NCBI RefSeq assembly: GCF_030814695.1
Contig: NZ_JAUSVL010000001.1
Span: 3,322,227 to 3,386,226 of the forward strand
Reading direction: 5' to 3'
Source: Oligosphaera ethanolica
Lineage (GTDB): Bacteria > Verrucomicrobiota > Lentisphaeria > Oligosphaerales > Oligosphaeraceae
DNA: 64,000 nt
Part shown: piece after piece, positions 16,846 through 25,452 of the stretch
How the letters are laid out: each line of letters starts with the position of its first letter
How positions within the stretch are numbered: the stretch's first letter is position 1
Notes under the pieces: generated by a model
Told to the model about the DNA's origin: nothing
The model's input: only the letters and a program-made list of their open reading frames with translations
Databases searched by the model: none
Program-made: the position numbers and the translations under genes

Positions 16846-19800
16846 TCAGTCGCCTGCCGGGGTGGGTGGGTTGTCGTGGTTGTTGGTATGGGTGGTCGCG
16901 GTCGGCGGTGCGTCGGGGTAGAGCGTGCGGCCGCGGCGGCAGAAGTCCTGGTGTTCAGCGGGGCTGAGATTGCGCCAATGGAGGAGGTAGCTGCGCATTT
17001 TCTCCAAAAATTGCATATTGGTGGCGGCCCAGTTGCTGTCTTGGCCGGAGAGCCTGGTGTTGGTCATGGTGAGGCGGTATGCCTGAACGCGGTCGTCGTA
17101 GGCGGTGGTGAAGAGCAGGTCCTGGGTGACGCCGAGGTCGAAGGGGGCGAGGGCGACCTGGTAGCGCAGAGTTAGGCGGGGGCGGCCGGCGTTGTCGAGG
17201 TCGATGCTGGCGTCTTCGCGGTGGGCGATGAGATCGCCGAAGGACGCTTCGGTGAAACGGCTGAAGTAGCTTTCGAGGTAGCCGTTGATGCCGTAGATGA
17301 GATTGGGCTGGTAGATGAAGGGGAAGACGACGGGCATGACGCGGCCGTCATGACGTGGCAGAGACCACTTGCGCTTGCCCGACGGCACCGCCGCGCGGGT
17401 GGCGACCATGGAGGGATAGAGGGTCGACAACAGCACGATGACGATGGTGAAGAGGATCACATAGACCACGCTCAGGGACGAGAAATTGAGGTTGATGTCC
17501 TGGATGAGGCCGGTGCGGGTGAGGACGATGCTGGCCAGCTGGCCGATGAGATAGCCGCCGACCGAGCCGATGACGCTGTACACGAAGGCCTCGGCCAGGA
17601 AGAACATGCCGATGTGCGTGGGGTTGAGGCCGACGGCGTTGTAGATGGCGATTTCGGCCTTGCGCTCGAAGACCGATCCGAGCATGGTGTTGAGGATGAT
17701 GGTGCTGGAGATGAGCAGCGGGATGATCAGGAAGGCCAGGCCGCCGATGGACGTACGGTAGCCCTCGCCGATGAAGTAGACGCCGGCGGCGGTGCCGCGC
17801 TTGGCGTCTTCACCCAGCTGGAAAGGCTCGCGGCTGCTGATGGTGAATTTGCTGGCGTTGGTGATGGTCAGCAGCTCGTCGACGACGGGCCAGATCGGCT
17901 GGCCGTCGTGCAGTTTGGCGGAGATGCTGTAGGGCTGGCCGCCCAGGCGCTGGCAGCGGCCTTCGGGCATGATCAGCAGCGCCGAGAGATCGACGTAGAA
18001 GACGCCGCTGTCGGCGGCATCGCCGCTCTGTGCTGCCATGGCGCTGAGGTCCTGCTCGCCGGCGCTTTGCTGAACGAGGGCCTTGATGGGCAGGATGGGC
18101 CGCTGGTTGATATCCTTGAGCTGCAGGAACGCCTGGTCGTCGAGAATGCCGGCCACGCGATAGGCGTCGCCTTCGTAGAGAATGCTGTGCTGGGCGAAAT
18201 TCGTGTCGTCGATGCCGAGGGCCTTTGCCAGTGCTTCCGGCACGATGACTTCGTGGACGTTGCCGTCCTGGAAGAAGCGGCCGGCGCGCAGGGGCAGGGG
18301 GCCGAGGAAGCCGTCTTCAGCCAGCGGCAGGCCGAGGATGGCATCGAGCGTGGCGTTGCTGAGGCCGGCCGAGGGGGCGGTGGCGTCGCCGGCATCGCTG
18401 GCGTTGGCGTGTCGTTGCACATCGATGCGGAAGGGGACGACGCCGTCGGCGACTTTGGTGGGCATCAGCCAGCGGCGGACGGCGAGGTCGGCGCGGCTGC
18501 TGAGGATTTCGCGGAGACTGCGGAGGGTCGCTTCGTCCATGCGGCTGTTGCCGGGCCAGTGGATCATCAGGCCGGTGTAGGGTGCCTGGCGGGCTCGGCT
18601 GATGATGGTCGGGCTGAGTTTTTTGGATATGCTGGTGAAGGCGAGCATGGTGAAGGTGACCAGGACGATGGTGGCGGTGGTCAGGGCGGTGCGGATGCGC
18701 CGGCGCTTCATGTTGTTCACGCCGATGAGCATGGCGGATTGCCCGACGGTGGAGAAACCGGCATCGCCAGTGTCAAAACCCGCGCCCGTGCGGAACAGCA
18801 GCTGCATCTCGCCCTCAAAACGACCGTGGAGGATTTTGATGACGAAGGCGCCGAGGCCGCCCATGACGAAGGCGATGAAGATCGCCTCCGGTGCCTGCGC
18901 GACCCGGAAGGCCGGGTGGATATTGCGGAAGACCAGGAAGGTCAGCACGAAGAGCGCGCAGAAAGCGGCCATTTCCTGCTCGATTTTCTTGCAGCGGAAG
19001 AGCAACTTTTCCGCAAAAAAGCAGAAGGGCAGCATTAGGGCGAGGTAGAAAACGACGGCCTTGAGCATGTCGTTGGTGACTGCCGTCATGCGTTTGTAGG
19101 CCTTGAGGTGGGCGCCGACGGCCTCGTGCAAATGGCGCAGATAGGCTGGGGAATCCGCTGCCTGCTGCGCATCGTCGGCTTTAACGAGCGCGCTGTCGCC
19201 GCGTTCGAGGAAAATGCGGGCGAGCTCGTCGGAGGTGCCGCGGAGTTTTTTCATGCGGTCGTGATTGAGCACGGACATATCCTTGGCGGCGCGGGCGAAG
19301 AAGTCCGGTCCGATTTCGTCAGGATGGCCGAAGCCGACGCCGTCGGGGTGTTTGGCGCTGGCATTGACGGCGAGGACGCGCTCGGCGGTGAGCAGTTTCA
19401 GCGTCTCGCCCTCTTCCATGAAGACCGCCGCCGAACCGCCGCTGCGGTTGAAGGTCTTGCGCGTGTAGGGCGACGAAATGCCGCTTAGGCCAAATTTCTT
19501 GGGCGTGGTATTGAGGCGGCCATTGAGGACGAGGAAGTTCGCTTCGGTGATGGGGCCGACCGCTATGGCCGCCGGGTTATCGCGGGTGTGAATGGGGAAT
19601 TCGTGGCAGGCAAAGAGCGCGAGCGTCTTGTCGAGGGTATTGCGGTATATCCCTGACGACATTTTGTTTTCGGCGTCGCCGGCGTCGATGACGTGGTTGA
19701 TGGTGATGAAGTCGTCGTCAAAGGCGAAGGCGTTGGTGTTGAGGGACTGCGCGGTGACGCCGTAGAGGACGGCGACGGCGCGTTCGTCGGTGAGGGCCAG

Positions 19801-21873
19801 ATATCCGGTGAAGACATCGCCGGAGCGCAGGAGGCGGTCGCCATCTTGCGGGTCGTGCATAAGCAATATGCTGCCCGGCACTGGCAGCTGCGGCAGCACG
19901 GACGCGGAAAAGTCGTCGTACTTGAAGGACTTGACCTGCACGCCCCAGATGGGCTGCCAAGCGCGGGACTGATTGGTGGGCGTCTGCAGCAGCGACGGGT
20001 CGGTTAGCGCCGGGTCGCTGAAGAGCCGTGCGCAGAAGGCGCCGAGGAATTGCGCGGCGTCAATCCGCAGCTGCGGGTCGATGGCTTCCGGCCGGTCGGC
20101 GGTGGTAAACAGCCGGTTGTAGGAGCTGAAGACGTTGCGGACGGCGAAGGCCGGCGTGGGGCCCGCTGCCTGGAAGACGCTGACGGTCTCCGAGCTGCGC
20201 GGGAAGTAGTGGCTTTCGGGCAGGCCGCCCTGGCGGGTCATGCCGTCAACGAAAGTCATGCCGGTGGCGGCGTTGCCTGCGTCGGCGATTTCGTCGGCGA
20301 TGGCGGTGGCGTGGACGCCGAAGGGCTGTTGCCAGCGGCCGGCGCAGGTCGGATCATTGGCGGACAGGCCAAGCAGGCGATTTTGCCAGCTCAGCTCCAG
20401 ATTCAGGACCAGCTTGACGCTGCGCATGCCCAGGGTGCTGCGCACGGCGTTGTTGGCCGTGACCCGCGCCATTTCCTGGCGATTGAGCTCGGACCACGAC
20501 CGGCGCGTGTCGACGATCTCGCGGACATAGCTGCGGAGGATGCCGACCTCCACGTCGTCGAGCTCGCTCAGCTTGGTGCGGATGCCGGCTTTGTTGAAGA
20601 GGGTGAGGACATTGACGTAGTGCTGACGCTGCGCGTCGAGCTCCCGGCTGCGCTGGCGGGCTTCCTCTGCCGGGATGCTTTTATCCCGGGTGAGTCTGAG
20701 GAGCTGTCCTTTGAGGAGATTGACTTCGCGGCGGGCGAGGTCAACGATGGGCTCTTTGACGCTGATGTTCTTGCCGGTGGTGGAGTCGACCAGGTCGCGC
20801 AGCTGGATGAGGAAGGCTTCGTCTTCGGCGCTGGGTGGATCGAGGGACAAGCGCTGGTAGTGGCCGAGGAACATCTCCTCATTGCGCAGGCTTTGGTTGA
20901 CGCTGTCCAGCAGCTGCTCGACTTTGCTGCGCGGCGTCAGCAGATTCCAGGCGAGGATACGCTCGCCGAGGACATTGCGGGTGTGGGCATTCACCACGCA
21001 GAAGAGGACGCTGCGCGCCGGCGGCGCCGCCCGAAATCGCTGATAGAGCTCCAGGAGGAGGCGGAGATTGGCCTGCGTCTGGCCGCCGCCGCAGAGTTCG
21101 GGCACGATGGCGTTGCTGTCCATGGCCGCGCAGAGGACGATGACGTCGTTGCTTAGCTGCGGATCGGCGCCAGGCACAAGCGCCCAGAGATTGCGCAGCT
21201 CGCGATTCGTCCAGCGCGATGGCGCGGCCTGCACCGTCGCGGATAGCGACGGCGTGGCCGTGAAGGCGCCGCGAAGCTGTGCGGCGGCGTTCGCCGCGAG
21301 GTAATAGCGTGGGATGGCGACCTCGCCGCCGGTCATTTTGTCCACGGCGTCCTGGTAGTCGTTGGCGCCGTCTTCGAGGAAGATGAAGCCGAGTACGCCG
21401 AAACGGAGGAGGCGCCGCCAGGCGTCGCCGCAACTGAAATCGAGGACGGCGATGGCGCCGGCAAGCGGCGTGCCGGCGATGCGCGCCAGCGCGGCGCCGT
21501 CGCCGGAGCCCACATAGACTAGCGGCGCCGAGAAGTCCGCCGCGGCAAAATTGCCCGGGCGGACGACGCCGGGCTGCATGGCGTAGAGGCGCATGGCGGC
21601 ACTGCCGGCCACCGTCAAGGTGGCCACGCCGGGCTCAAAACAGGGCGCCACAAAGCGCATGTCGCCGTGCTCAGTGCCGCCTTCGCGGAAGAATGTGGCG
21701 ACGGCCTCTTCGCAGGCGAGATTGGCCGGCGACCCCGGCGCGCCCATGGGCAGTTCGGGCAGGGCGGCGGTGGCGGCGCTGGCGATGATCAGCAGCAGCC
21801 ACAGCATGAGCCGCGCGCCTATGCGGGGGCGTTGCCGGCCGGTGCCTGCTGGGTTGTGATGTAGCGTGGGCAT
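16846..21873 (-). CDS. Giant FtsX-type permease with PA-like and degenerate M28-peptidase-like ectodomain
   Basis: 1675 residues. Start 21873 is chosen for AAGGA upstream; it gives a membrane anchor or signal (LMLWLLLIIASAATAALPEL). Residues about 85-175 resemble a protease-associated (PA) domain; about 200-290 follow the M28 peptidase pattern (NDVIVLCAAMDSN..., then SVLFCVVNAHTRNVLGERIL), but the metal His-x-Asp reads AMDS and the catalytic Glu-Glu reads NAH, so catalysis is unlikely. A long extracytoplasmic part follows. Membrane segments begin near residue 930. The FtsX domain is near 1370-1500 with ERKAEIAIYNAVGLNP as the coupling motif. A soluble tail of about 170 residues ends the protein. 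Its partner is most likely the ATPase at the head of the operon. Confidence 0.8.
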   Translation of the reverse strand: MPTLHHNPAGTGRQRPRIGARLMLWLLLIIASAATAALPELPMGAPGSPANLACEEAVATFFREGGTEHGDMRFVAPCFEPGVATLTVAGSAAMRLYAMQPGVVRPGNFAAADFSAPLVYVGSGDGAALARIAGTPLAGAIAVLDFSCGDAWRRLLRFGVLGFIFLEDGANDYQDAVDKMTGGEVAIPRYYLAANAAAQLRGAFTATPSLSATVQAAPSRWTNRELRNLWALVPGADPQLSNDVIVLCAAMDSNAIVPELCGGGQTQANLRLLLELYQRFRAAPPARSVLFCVVNAHTRNVLGERILAWNLLTPRSKVEQLLDSVNQSLRNEEMFLGHYQRLSLDPPSAEDEAFLIQLRDLVDSTTGKNISVKEPIVDLARREVNLLKGQLLRLTRDKSIPAEEARQRSRELDAQRQHYVNVLTLFNKAGIRTKLSELDDVEVGILRSYVREIVDTRRSWSELNRQEMARVTANNAVRSTLGMRSVKLVLNLELSWQNRLLGLSANDPTCAGRWQQPFGVHATAIADEIADAGNAATGMTFVDGMTRQGGLPESHYFPRSSETVSVFQAAGPTPAFAVRNVFSSYNRLFTTADRPEAIDPQLRIDAAQFLGAFCARLFSDPALTDPSLLQTPTNQSRAWQPIWGVQVKSFKYDDFSASVLPQLPVPGSILLMHDPQDGDRLLRSGDVFTGYLALTDERAVAVLYGVTAQSLNTNAFAFDDDFITINHVIDAGDAENKMSSGIYRNTLDKTLALFACHEFPIHTRDNPAAIAVGPITEANFLVLNGRLNTTPKKFGLSGISSPYTRKTFNRSGGSAAVFMEEGETLKLLTAERVLAVNASAKHPDGVGFGHPDEIGPDFFARAAKDMSVLNHDRMKKLRGTSDELARIFLERGDSALVKADDAQQAADSPAYLRHLHEAVGAHLKAYKRMTAVTNDMLKAVVFYLALMLPFCFFAEKLLFRCKKIEQEMAAFCALFVLTFLVFRNIHPAFRVAQAPEAIFIAFVMGGLGAFVIKILHGRFEGEMQLLFRTGAGFDTGDAGFSTVGQSAMLIGVNNMKRRRIRTALTTATIVLVTFTMLAFTSISKKLSPTIISRARQAPYTGLMIHWPGNSRMDEATLRSLREILSSRADLAVRRWLMPTKVADGVVPFRIDVQRHANASDAGDATAPSAGLSNATLDAILGLPLAEDGFLGPLPLRAGRFFQDGNVHEVIVPEALAKALGIDDTNFAQHSILYEGDAYRVAGILDDQAFLQLKDINQRPILPIKALVQQSAGEQDLSAMAAQSGDAADSGVFYVDLSALLIMPEGRCQRLGGQPYSISAKLHDGQPIWPVVDELLTITNASKFTISSREPFQLGEDAKRGTAAGVYFIGEGYRTSIGGLAFLIIPLLISSTIILNTMLGSVFERKAEIAIYNAVGLNPTHIGMFFLAEAFVYSVIGSVGGYLIGQLASIVLTRTGLIQDINLNFSSLSVVYVILFTIVIVLLSTLYPSMVATRAAVPSGKRKWSLPRHDGRVMPVVFPFIYQPNLIYGINGYLESYFSRFTEASFGDLIAHREDASIDLDNAGRPRLTLRYQVALAPFDLGVTQDLLFTTAYDDRVQAYRLTMTNTRLSGQDSNWAATNMQFLEKMRSYLLHWRNLSPAEHQDFCRRGRTLYPDAPPTATTHTNNHDNPPTPAGD

Positions 21874-21919
21874 TCCTGATCCTTGCCGTTGGCGGCGTAT
21901 GTGCATGCCGGCGCGCGCG

Positions 21920-22300
21920 TTAGCGCACACCGATGACGATGATATTCCTCTGCGTGAGCGATTTGAGAAAGTCCGCGATGCACAGCTCGGCTTCGCGGCG
22001 GTTGCTGCGGTACTGGCTGGCGAAGGCGTCGACGATGTCGGCGACGCAGCGCCGGCCGTCAATCTGCTTGATGACGAAAGCGCCGATGCTGTCCAGGCGG
22101 ACTTTGCGCGTGCCGGCTGCGGTCTGGAAGAAGCCGAGGAAGCCGCGGCGTGGCGGCACGGGCACCTGCACGAGTACGTGGCCGTCGTCGTCTTCGCGGT
22201 AGGTCACGCCCGGCGTGATGGCGGGTATGCTGCGCAGTGCGTCCCGTCGGCTGACGGGCGCTGCGGGCTGGCTCTGTCGGCTGTCGTCATGTCGCGGCAT
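21920..22300 (-). CDS. PqqD-like protein
   Basis: 126 residues. The C-terminal 60 residues match the PqqD fold: a hydrophobic strand, IGAFVIKQIDGRRCVADIVDAF, then a helix and DFLKSLTQRNIIVI. PqqD domains bind leader peptides and pass them to radical-SAM or other modifying enzymes. No such enzyme is in this window. The first 45 residues are polar and Pro/Ser rich. ATG 22300 is preferred over upstream codons because it leaves a 19-bp gap to the ATPase gene, with GGAG upstream. Placement between an ATPase and a huge permease suggests it holds a peptide or protein for export, or acts as an adaptor of the transporter; this is inference. Confidence 0.75.
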   Translation of the reverse strand: MPRHDDSRQSQPAAPVSRRDALRSIPAITPGVTYREDDDGHVLVQVPVPPRRGFLGFFQTAAGTRKVRLDSIGAFVIKQIDGRRCVADIVDAFASQYRSNRREAELCIADFLKSLTQRNIIVIGVR

Positions 22301-22319
22301 GGCCGTGGTTTTACTCCGG

Positions 22320-23075
22320 TTAAAGTGCGTGGCCGTCGATGTGGCCGATGCGGATATCGAGGTCTTCGCGGCGTTCGAGGCGGTCGGCCCGGCCATCGCG
22401 AATCCACAGGATGCGGTCTGAGGCGTCGAGCATCTTCATGTCGTGGGTGGCGGCAATGACGGTGACGCCGTCCTTGTCCCGCAGCTGCCGGAGCAGCGAA
22501 ATCATCTCGCGGCCGGTATCGACGTCGAGATTGGCGGTCGGTTCGTCGGCCAGGATGATCACGGGGTCGTTGGCAATGGCCCGTGCCACCGCCACGCGCT
22601 GCTGTTGGCCGCCGGAGAGCTCGTAGGGCCGGTGGAAGAGTCGCTCGCCAAGGCCGACTTTGTGCAGGATGCCGGCGGCCTTCTCCCGCGCGTCGTCCGC
22701 GCTCAGGCCGGCGAAAATCATCGGCAGTGACACATTTTCCAGTGCGGTGAGCACCGGCAGGATGTTGTAGGACTGGAAGATGTAGCCGATTTTGTGGCAG
22801 CGCATCCAGGCTAGTTCATAGGAGTCGAGCTGCGCCAGGTCGATCTCGTCCATGAAGACCATGCCTTCCGTGGGCGAGTCGATGCCGCCAATCATGTTGA
22901 ACAGCGTGCTCTTGCCCGAGCCAGACGGGCCCATGATCGACAGATATTCGCCGCGGAAGATGTCCAGCGATATGCCGTCCAGCGCCTTGGTCACGGCTTC
23001 GCCGCTGCCATAATAGCGCTTGACGTCCAGTACGCGGACGACAATATCTGCGAGAGTGTCGGACTGCTCAGCCAT
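22320..23075 (-). CDS. ABC transporter ATP-binding protein, MacB/LolD type
   Basis: 251 residues with Walker A GPSGSGKST, signature LSGGQQQR, Walker B VIILADEPTANLDVD and a switch His in IAATHDMKML. It belongs to the same branch as the ATPase at 10608 and shares its C-terminal WIRDGRADR pattern, so the two probably arose by duplication. AAAGG 6 bases before the ATG supports the start. It is the first gene of the seven-gene minus-strand operon; the next gene follows after 19 bp. A clear promoter was not found in the 150 bp upstream, although TATATT occurs about 80 bp before the start. Confidence 0.93.
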   Translation of the reverse strand: MAEQSDTLADIVVRVLDVKRYYGSGEAVTKALDGISLDIFRGEYLSIMGPSGSGKSTLFNMIGGIDSPTEGMVFMDEIDLAQLDSYELAWMRCHKIGYIFQSYNILPVLTALENVSLPMIFAGLSADDAREKAAGILHKVGLGERLFHRPYELSGGQQQRVAVARAIANDPVIILADEPTANLDVDTGREMISLLRQLRDKDGVTVIAATHDMKMLDASDRILWIRDGRADRLERREDLDIRIGHIDGHAL

Positions 23076-23245
23076 GGCGGACCTTTATGCGCAATGTGCG
23101 ACTCGGCAATGCAGCAGACGACGCCCACCGCGCCGCCGCCGCCAAAGTCAGCAATATAACGGCCTGCAACCGCCTTTCTTGGCAATCAGCCCGAAATCGT
23201 GAAAATCACCGTAATATCCCAGGGATGTCGGGGGTGTTTTTGTCT

Positions 23246-23520
23246 CACGCGAAGGCTGTTGGGGCTCACGCGAAGGCGCGAGGTATTTTTTCTCACGCGA
23301 AGGCGCGAAGGCGCGAAGGCGCGAGGCATTTTTTCTCACGCGAAGGCGCGAAAGTTCTGTGGCCCACGGCTTGCCGTGGGCTCTTTTTTTCTCACGCGAA
23401 GGCGCGAAGGCGCGAGGCATTTTTTCTCACGCGAAGGCGCGAAAGTTCTGTGGCCCACGGCTTGCCGTGGGCTCTTTTTTTTCTCACGCGAAGGCGCGAA
23501 AGCGCGAAATTGTAGGGGCG
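23246..23520. repeat. Repeat cluster of CACGCGAAGGCGCGAA units with terminator-like hairpins
   Basis: At least six blocks beginning CTCACGCGAAGGCGCGA are arranged head to tail, some with the inner GGCGCGAA period doubled or tripled. Two blocks (starting about 23335 and 23425) are near-identical over about 90 bp and carry a CCCACGG...CCGTGGG hairpin followed by a run of T. The block ends near 23511 with a GGGCGGACC stretch. Frames on both strands are open only because the units keep a multiple-of-three period; no gene is claimed. The same family recurs at 25247-25343, so the AbiE pair is bracketed by it. The rest of 23076-23245 shows no gene. Confidence 0.85.
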
Positions 23521-23563
23521 GACCTGCGTGTCCACCCTCTGCTGGCGTCGTGTCGAAAATAGT

Positions 23564-24424
23564 TTACTGATCAGTTTGTTTGAGTTTGTCCAGCTGTCGC
23601 AAAAACAATTTCCTGCTCCATAAGGCAAGCGAGGGTTGTTCGGCCACACGCACGAAACGACGGACATCTTCTACGGCTTGTTTCCAGTTCATGGAGTTGA
23701 TTTTCAGTTCCAGCTCATGTAGTAGCCACGCCTTGTCAACCGCGATGGCTTGGCCTTGCCACGGGCCCATTTGATTGATAGCCGAAGTCAAGAAGACATA
23801 ATTGATGCCGGTGTGATTGCCGGTGTACCAGATAAAATCGTACCAGTCCCGTCCCTTGATATACTCACGGCAGAGCAAGGCATGAAGTTTTCCAGCAAAC
23901 AAGCTGGGCCTATCCTGAACCGCGACCGCTGAAACAAACGGGAAGTCCAGATATTTTAACTCATGACCACTACCCGCTGGCGGGTTGGTGTCCACCTCCA
24001 GTTTGATGCTTATTTTCGCCATCAAGCCGCTTTGGTTGGGGTGGCGCAGGTCGATCACTTTGCCGAGAGAATTGTCCTTTAGGAATGCTTTTTTAACTGT
24101 TGCATCGGCCTTGTCGCGGTCGCTGATTTCAATGTTATAGCCGTAAGCCGCCAGTTCATCGGTCAGATGTTTGATATGGTCTTGCAAGTGGAAATCAGCA
24201 GTGGCCTCTTTCAGAATAAAATCCATGTCCTCCGAAAAACGATTCAGCGCATAGAAGATACGCAGGCAGGTTCCGCCCTGGAACAACGCATGTTTGAAAA
24301 AGTCACCTCGGCCAAGAGCGGCCAGCACCACTTCCTGGGTAATCTCGCGAATGGCCTGTTGTTCTTCAACATCCGTTTTGCAGTTATAGTTCGCTAGGCG
24401 CTGTTGGATCATTTGCACGCTCAT
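23564..24424 (-). CDS. abiEii: AbiEii-type nucleotidyltransferase toxin
   Basis: 286 residues. The nucleotidyltransferase core is visible: GGTCLR at about 50-55, and SEDMDFIL at about 64-71, with Asp66 and Asp68 as likely metal ligands (G-G-T then D-x-D). This matches the AbiEii/DUF1814 group, type IV toxin-antitoxin toxins that modify tRNA or bind GTP and stop growth during phage attack. The start overlaps the stop of the antitoxin gene by four bases. Codon use is less GC-rich than that of the neighbours, and repeats flank the pair, both pointing to horizontal gain. Confidence 0.88.
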   Translation of the reverse strand: MSVQMIQQRLANYNCKTDVEEQQAIREITQEVVLAALGRGDFFKHALFQGGTCLRIFYALNRFSEDMDFILKEATADFHLQDHIKHLTDELAAYGYNIEISDRDKADATVKKAFLKDNSLGKVIDLRHPNQSGLMAKISIKLEVDTNPPAGSGHELKYLDFPFVSAVAVQDRPSLFAGKLHALLCREYIKGRDWYDFIWYTGNHTGINYVFLTSAINQMGPWQGQAIAVDKAWLLHELELKINSMNWKQAVEDVRRFVRVAEQPSLALWSRKLFLRQLDKLKQTDQ

Positions 24425-25083
24425 GATTTCACCCCATCAAGCCAGCCGTTCAGAAAACGCTTTACCCGGCCATTGCTGTAATTGTCCAATAACGCTTGGA
24501 GTTCTGCGGTCGTCACGCGGGCCAGTTCATCCTCGTCGATTCGCAGGCTGCCGATGGGTTCGTTAATACCCGTCCAGTGCAACTGGTGAACGTAGAGATA
24601 GTCAACCAGCGCTTTTGCGGGCGAAGCCATGAAAAAAACATTGCCGTTGTCATCGTTGTAGCGCTGAACGCCATGGAAGAACGTGTGCTGTGGAACACGC
24701 TGGTAACTGAATACACCCAGCGGCGTCGCGAATTCCTTGCTGTTGCCAAAGCTCGCGCAGGTGCATGCGTAGACCGCCTCTGGGATCCAGCCGTGGTGAC
24801 TGAGGGCGGTTTCCATGCTGATGTAACTGGGGCCGTAAATCCGCTGGGCTAAACTGTAAACGCTAACCGGCTTTTTCTGGTATTCCGGGGCCAGGCAGTA
24901 CAGGCCACGGCGGATATTCAAAATCTCCCCGGCAGCTATCGCCCGCTTGATCAGCCCGTGACGACTGAAGTCCGTTCCTTCAAGCAAAGCGGCTACGTCC
25001 GGTTGCGTAAATACCCCCGTTGGCGCTTTGAAAAATTGTTTTGTCAGTTTGTTCATGCCTTTGTTCTTAGCAGAAATGGTCAC
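24421..25083 (-). CDS. abiEi: AbiEi-type antitoxin / transcriptional repressor
   Basis: 220 residues from GTG 25083, or 211 from ATG 25056. An N-terminal winged-helix is followed by the AbiEi core: FTQPDVAALL, GEILNIRRGLYCLAP near 55-70, then YISMETALSHHGWIPE, and a DYLYVHQLHW region. In the known family the antitoxin blocks the toxin by a type IV mode and represses its own promoter by binding repeats. Here a good promoter and repeated GTGACTACT sites lie directly upstream. The GTG start has AGGAG upstream, but that site lies at the predicted transcript 5' end, so the ATG at 25056 may be the real start. Confidence 0.87.
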   Translation of the reverse strand: MTISAKNKGMNKLTKQFFKAPTGVFTQPDVAALLEGTDFSRHGLIKRAIAAGEILNIRRGLYCLAPEYQKKPVSVYSLAQRIYGPSYISMETALSHHGWIPEAVYACTCASFGNSKEFATPLGVFSYQRVPQHTFFHGVQRYNDDNGNVFFMASPAKALVDYLYVHQLHWTGINEPIGSLRIDEDELARVTTAELQALLDNYSNGRVKRFLNGWLDGVKS

Positions 25084-25086
25084 AAA

Positions 25087-25169
25087 GTGACTACTCCTGT
25101 AAAGAATACTATGGTTTTAGCAAGAAGTCAATATAATTATCGGAAATAGTCGAGATGTGACTACTTCTG
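25087..25169. promoter_or_regulatory. Putative AbiEi operator repeats
   Basis: GTGACTACTCCTG at 25087-25099 and GTGACTACTTCTG at 25157-25169 are direct repeats with one mismatch, 70 bp start to start. A shorter inverted form (AGAAGTCA) lies at 25123-25130 between them. They flank the predicted promoter at 25103-25131. AbiEi antitoxins are known to repress by binding repeats at their promoter, so these are the natural candidate sites. Confidence 0.55.
25103..25131 (-). promoter_or_regulatory. Sigma-70 type promoter for abiEi-abiEii
   Basis: On the minus strand TTGACT (25131-25126) and TATTCT (25108-25103) are separated by exactly 17 bases. The predicted transcript start, near 25096, is very close to the GTG start and about 40 bases before the ATG at 25056. 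Confidence 0.6.
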
Positions 25170-25246
25170 CGAAATACTGCCGTGCGGTTCATGGCACATG
25201 TGTTGCTTGGCAGTCCAGTCGGGTTGACGAGACGCCCGGGGGCTTT

Positions 25247-25343
25247 TGCCTCACGCGAAGGCGCGAAGACGCGAATCTGTAGGGGCGGACCTATGTGTCC
25301 GCCCTTTTTTTTCTCACGCGAAGGCGCGAGGCCGCGAAGAAGA
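25247..25343. repeat. Second CACGCGAAGGCGCGAA repeat cluster
   Basis: Two CTCACGCGAAGGCGCGA blocks (about 25249 and 25312) flank a GGGCGGACC...GTCCGCCC hairpin followed by a run of T (near 25280-25311). Same family and orientation as the cluster at 23246-23520, on the other side of the AbiE genes. The remaining bases to 25452 hold no visible gene. Confidence 0.8.
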
Positions 25344-25452
25344 CAAAGACAAGGATGAATGGCGGCTTGTCTTGCCGCTGCGCGGCAATTCACGCCGCCG
25401 TCCCGGCGGCACTTGTTGGGGCCAACCACTGCCGTGTGTTTACGGCGGTGCA

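Noticed and set aside
23087-23570. Arg/Ala/Lys-rich frames on both strands in the CACGCGAAGGCGCGAA cluster
   Set aside because: Open frames in several phases on both strands come from the repeat period; no gene signal.
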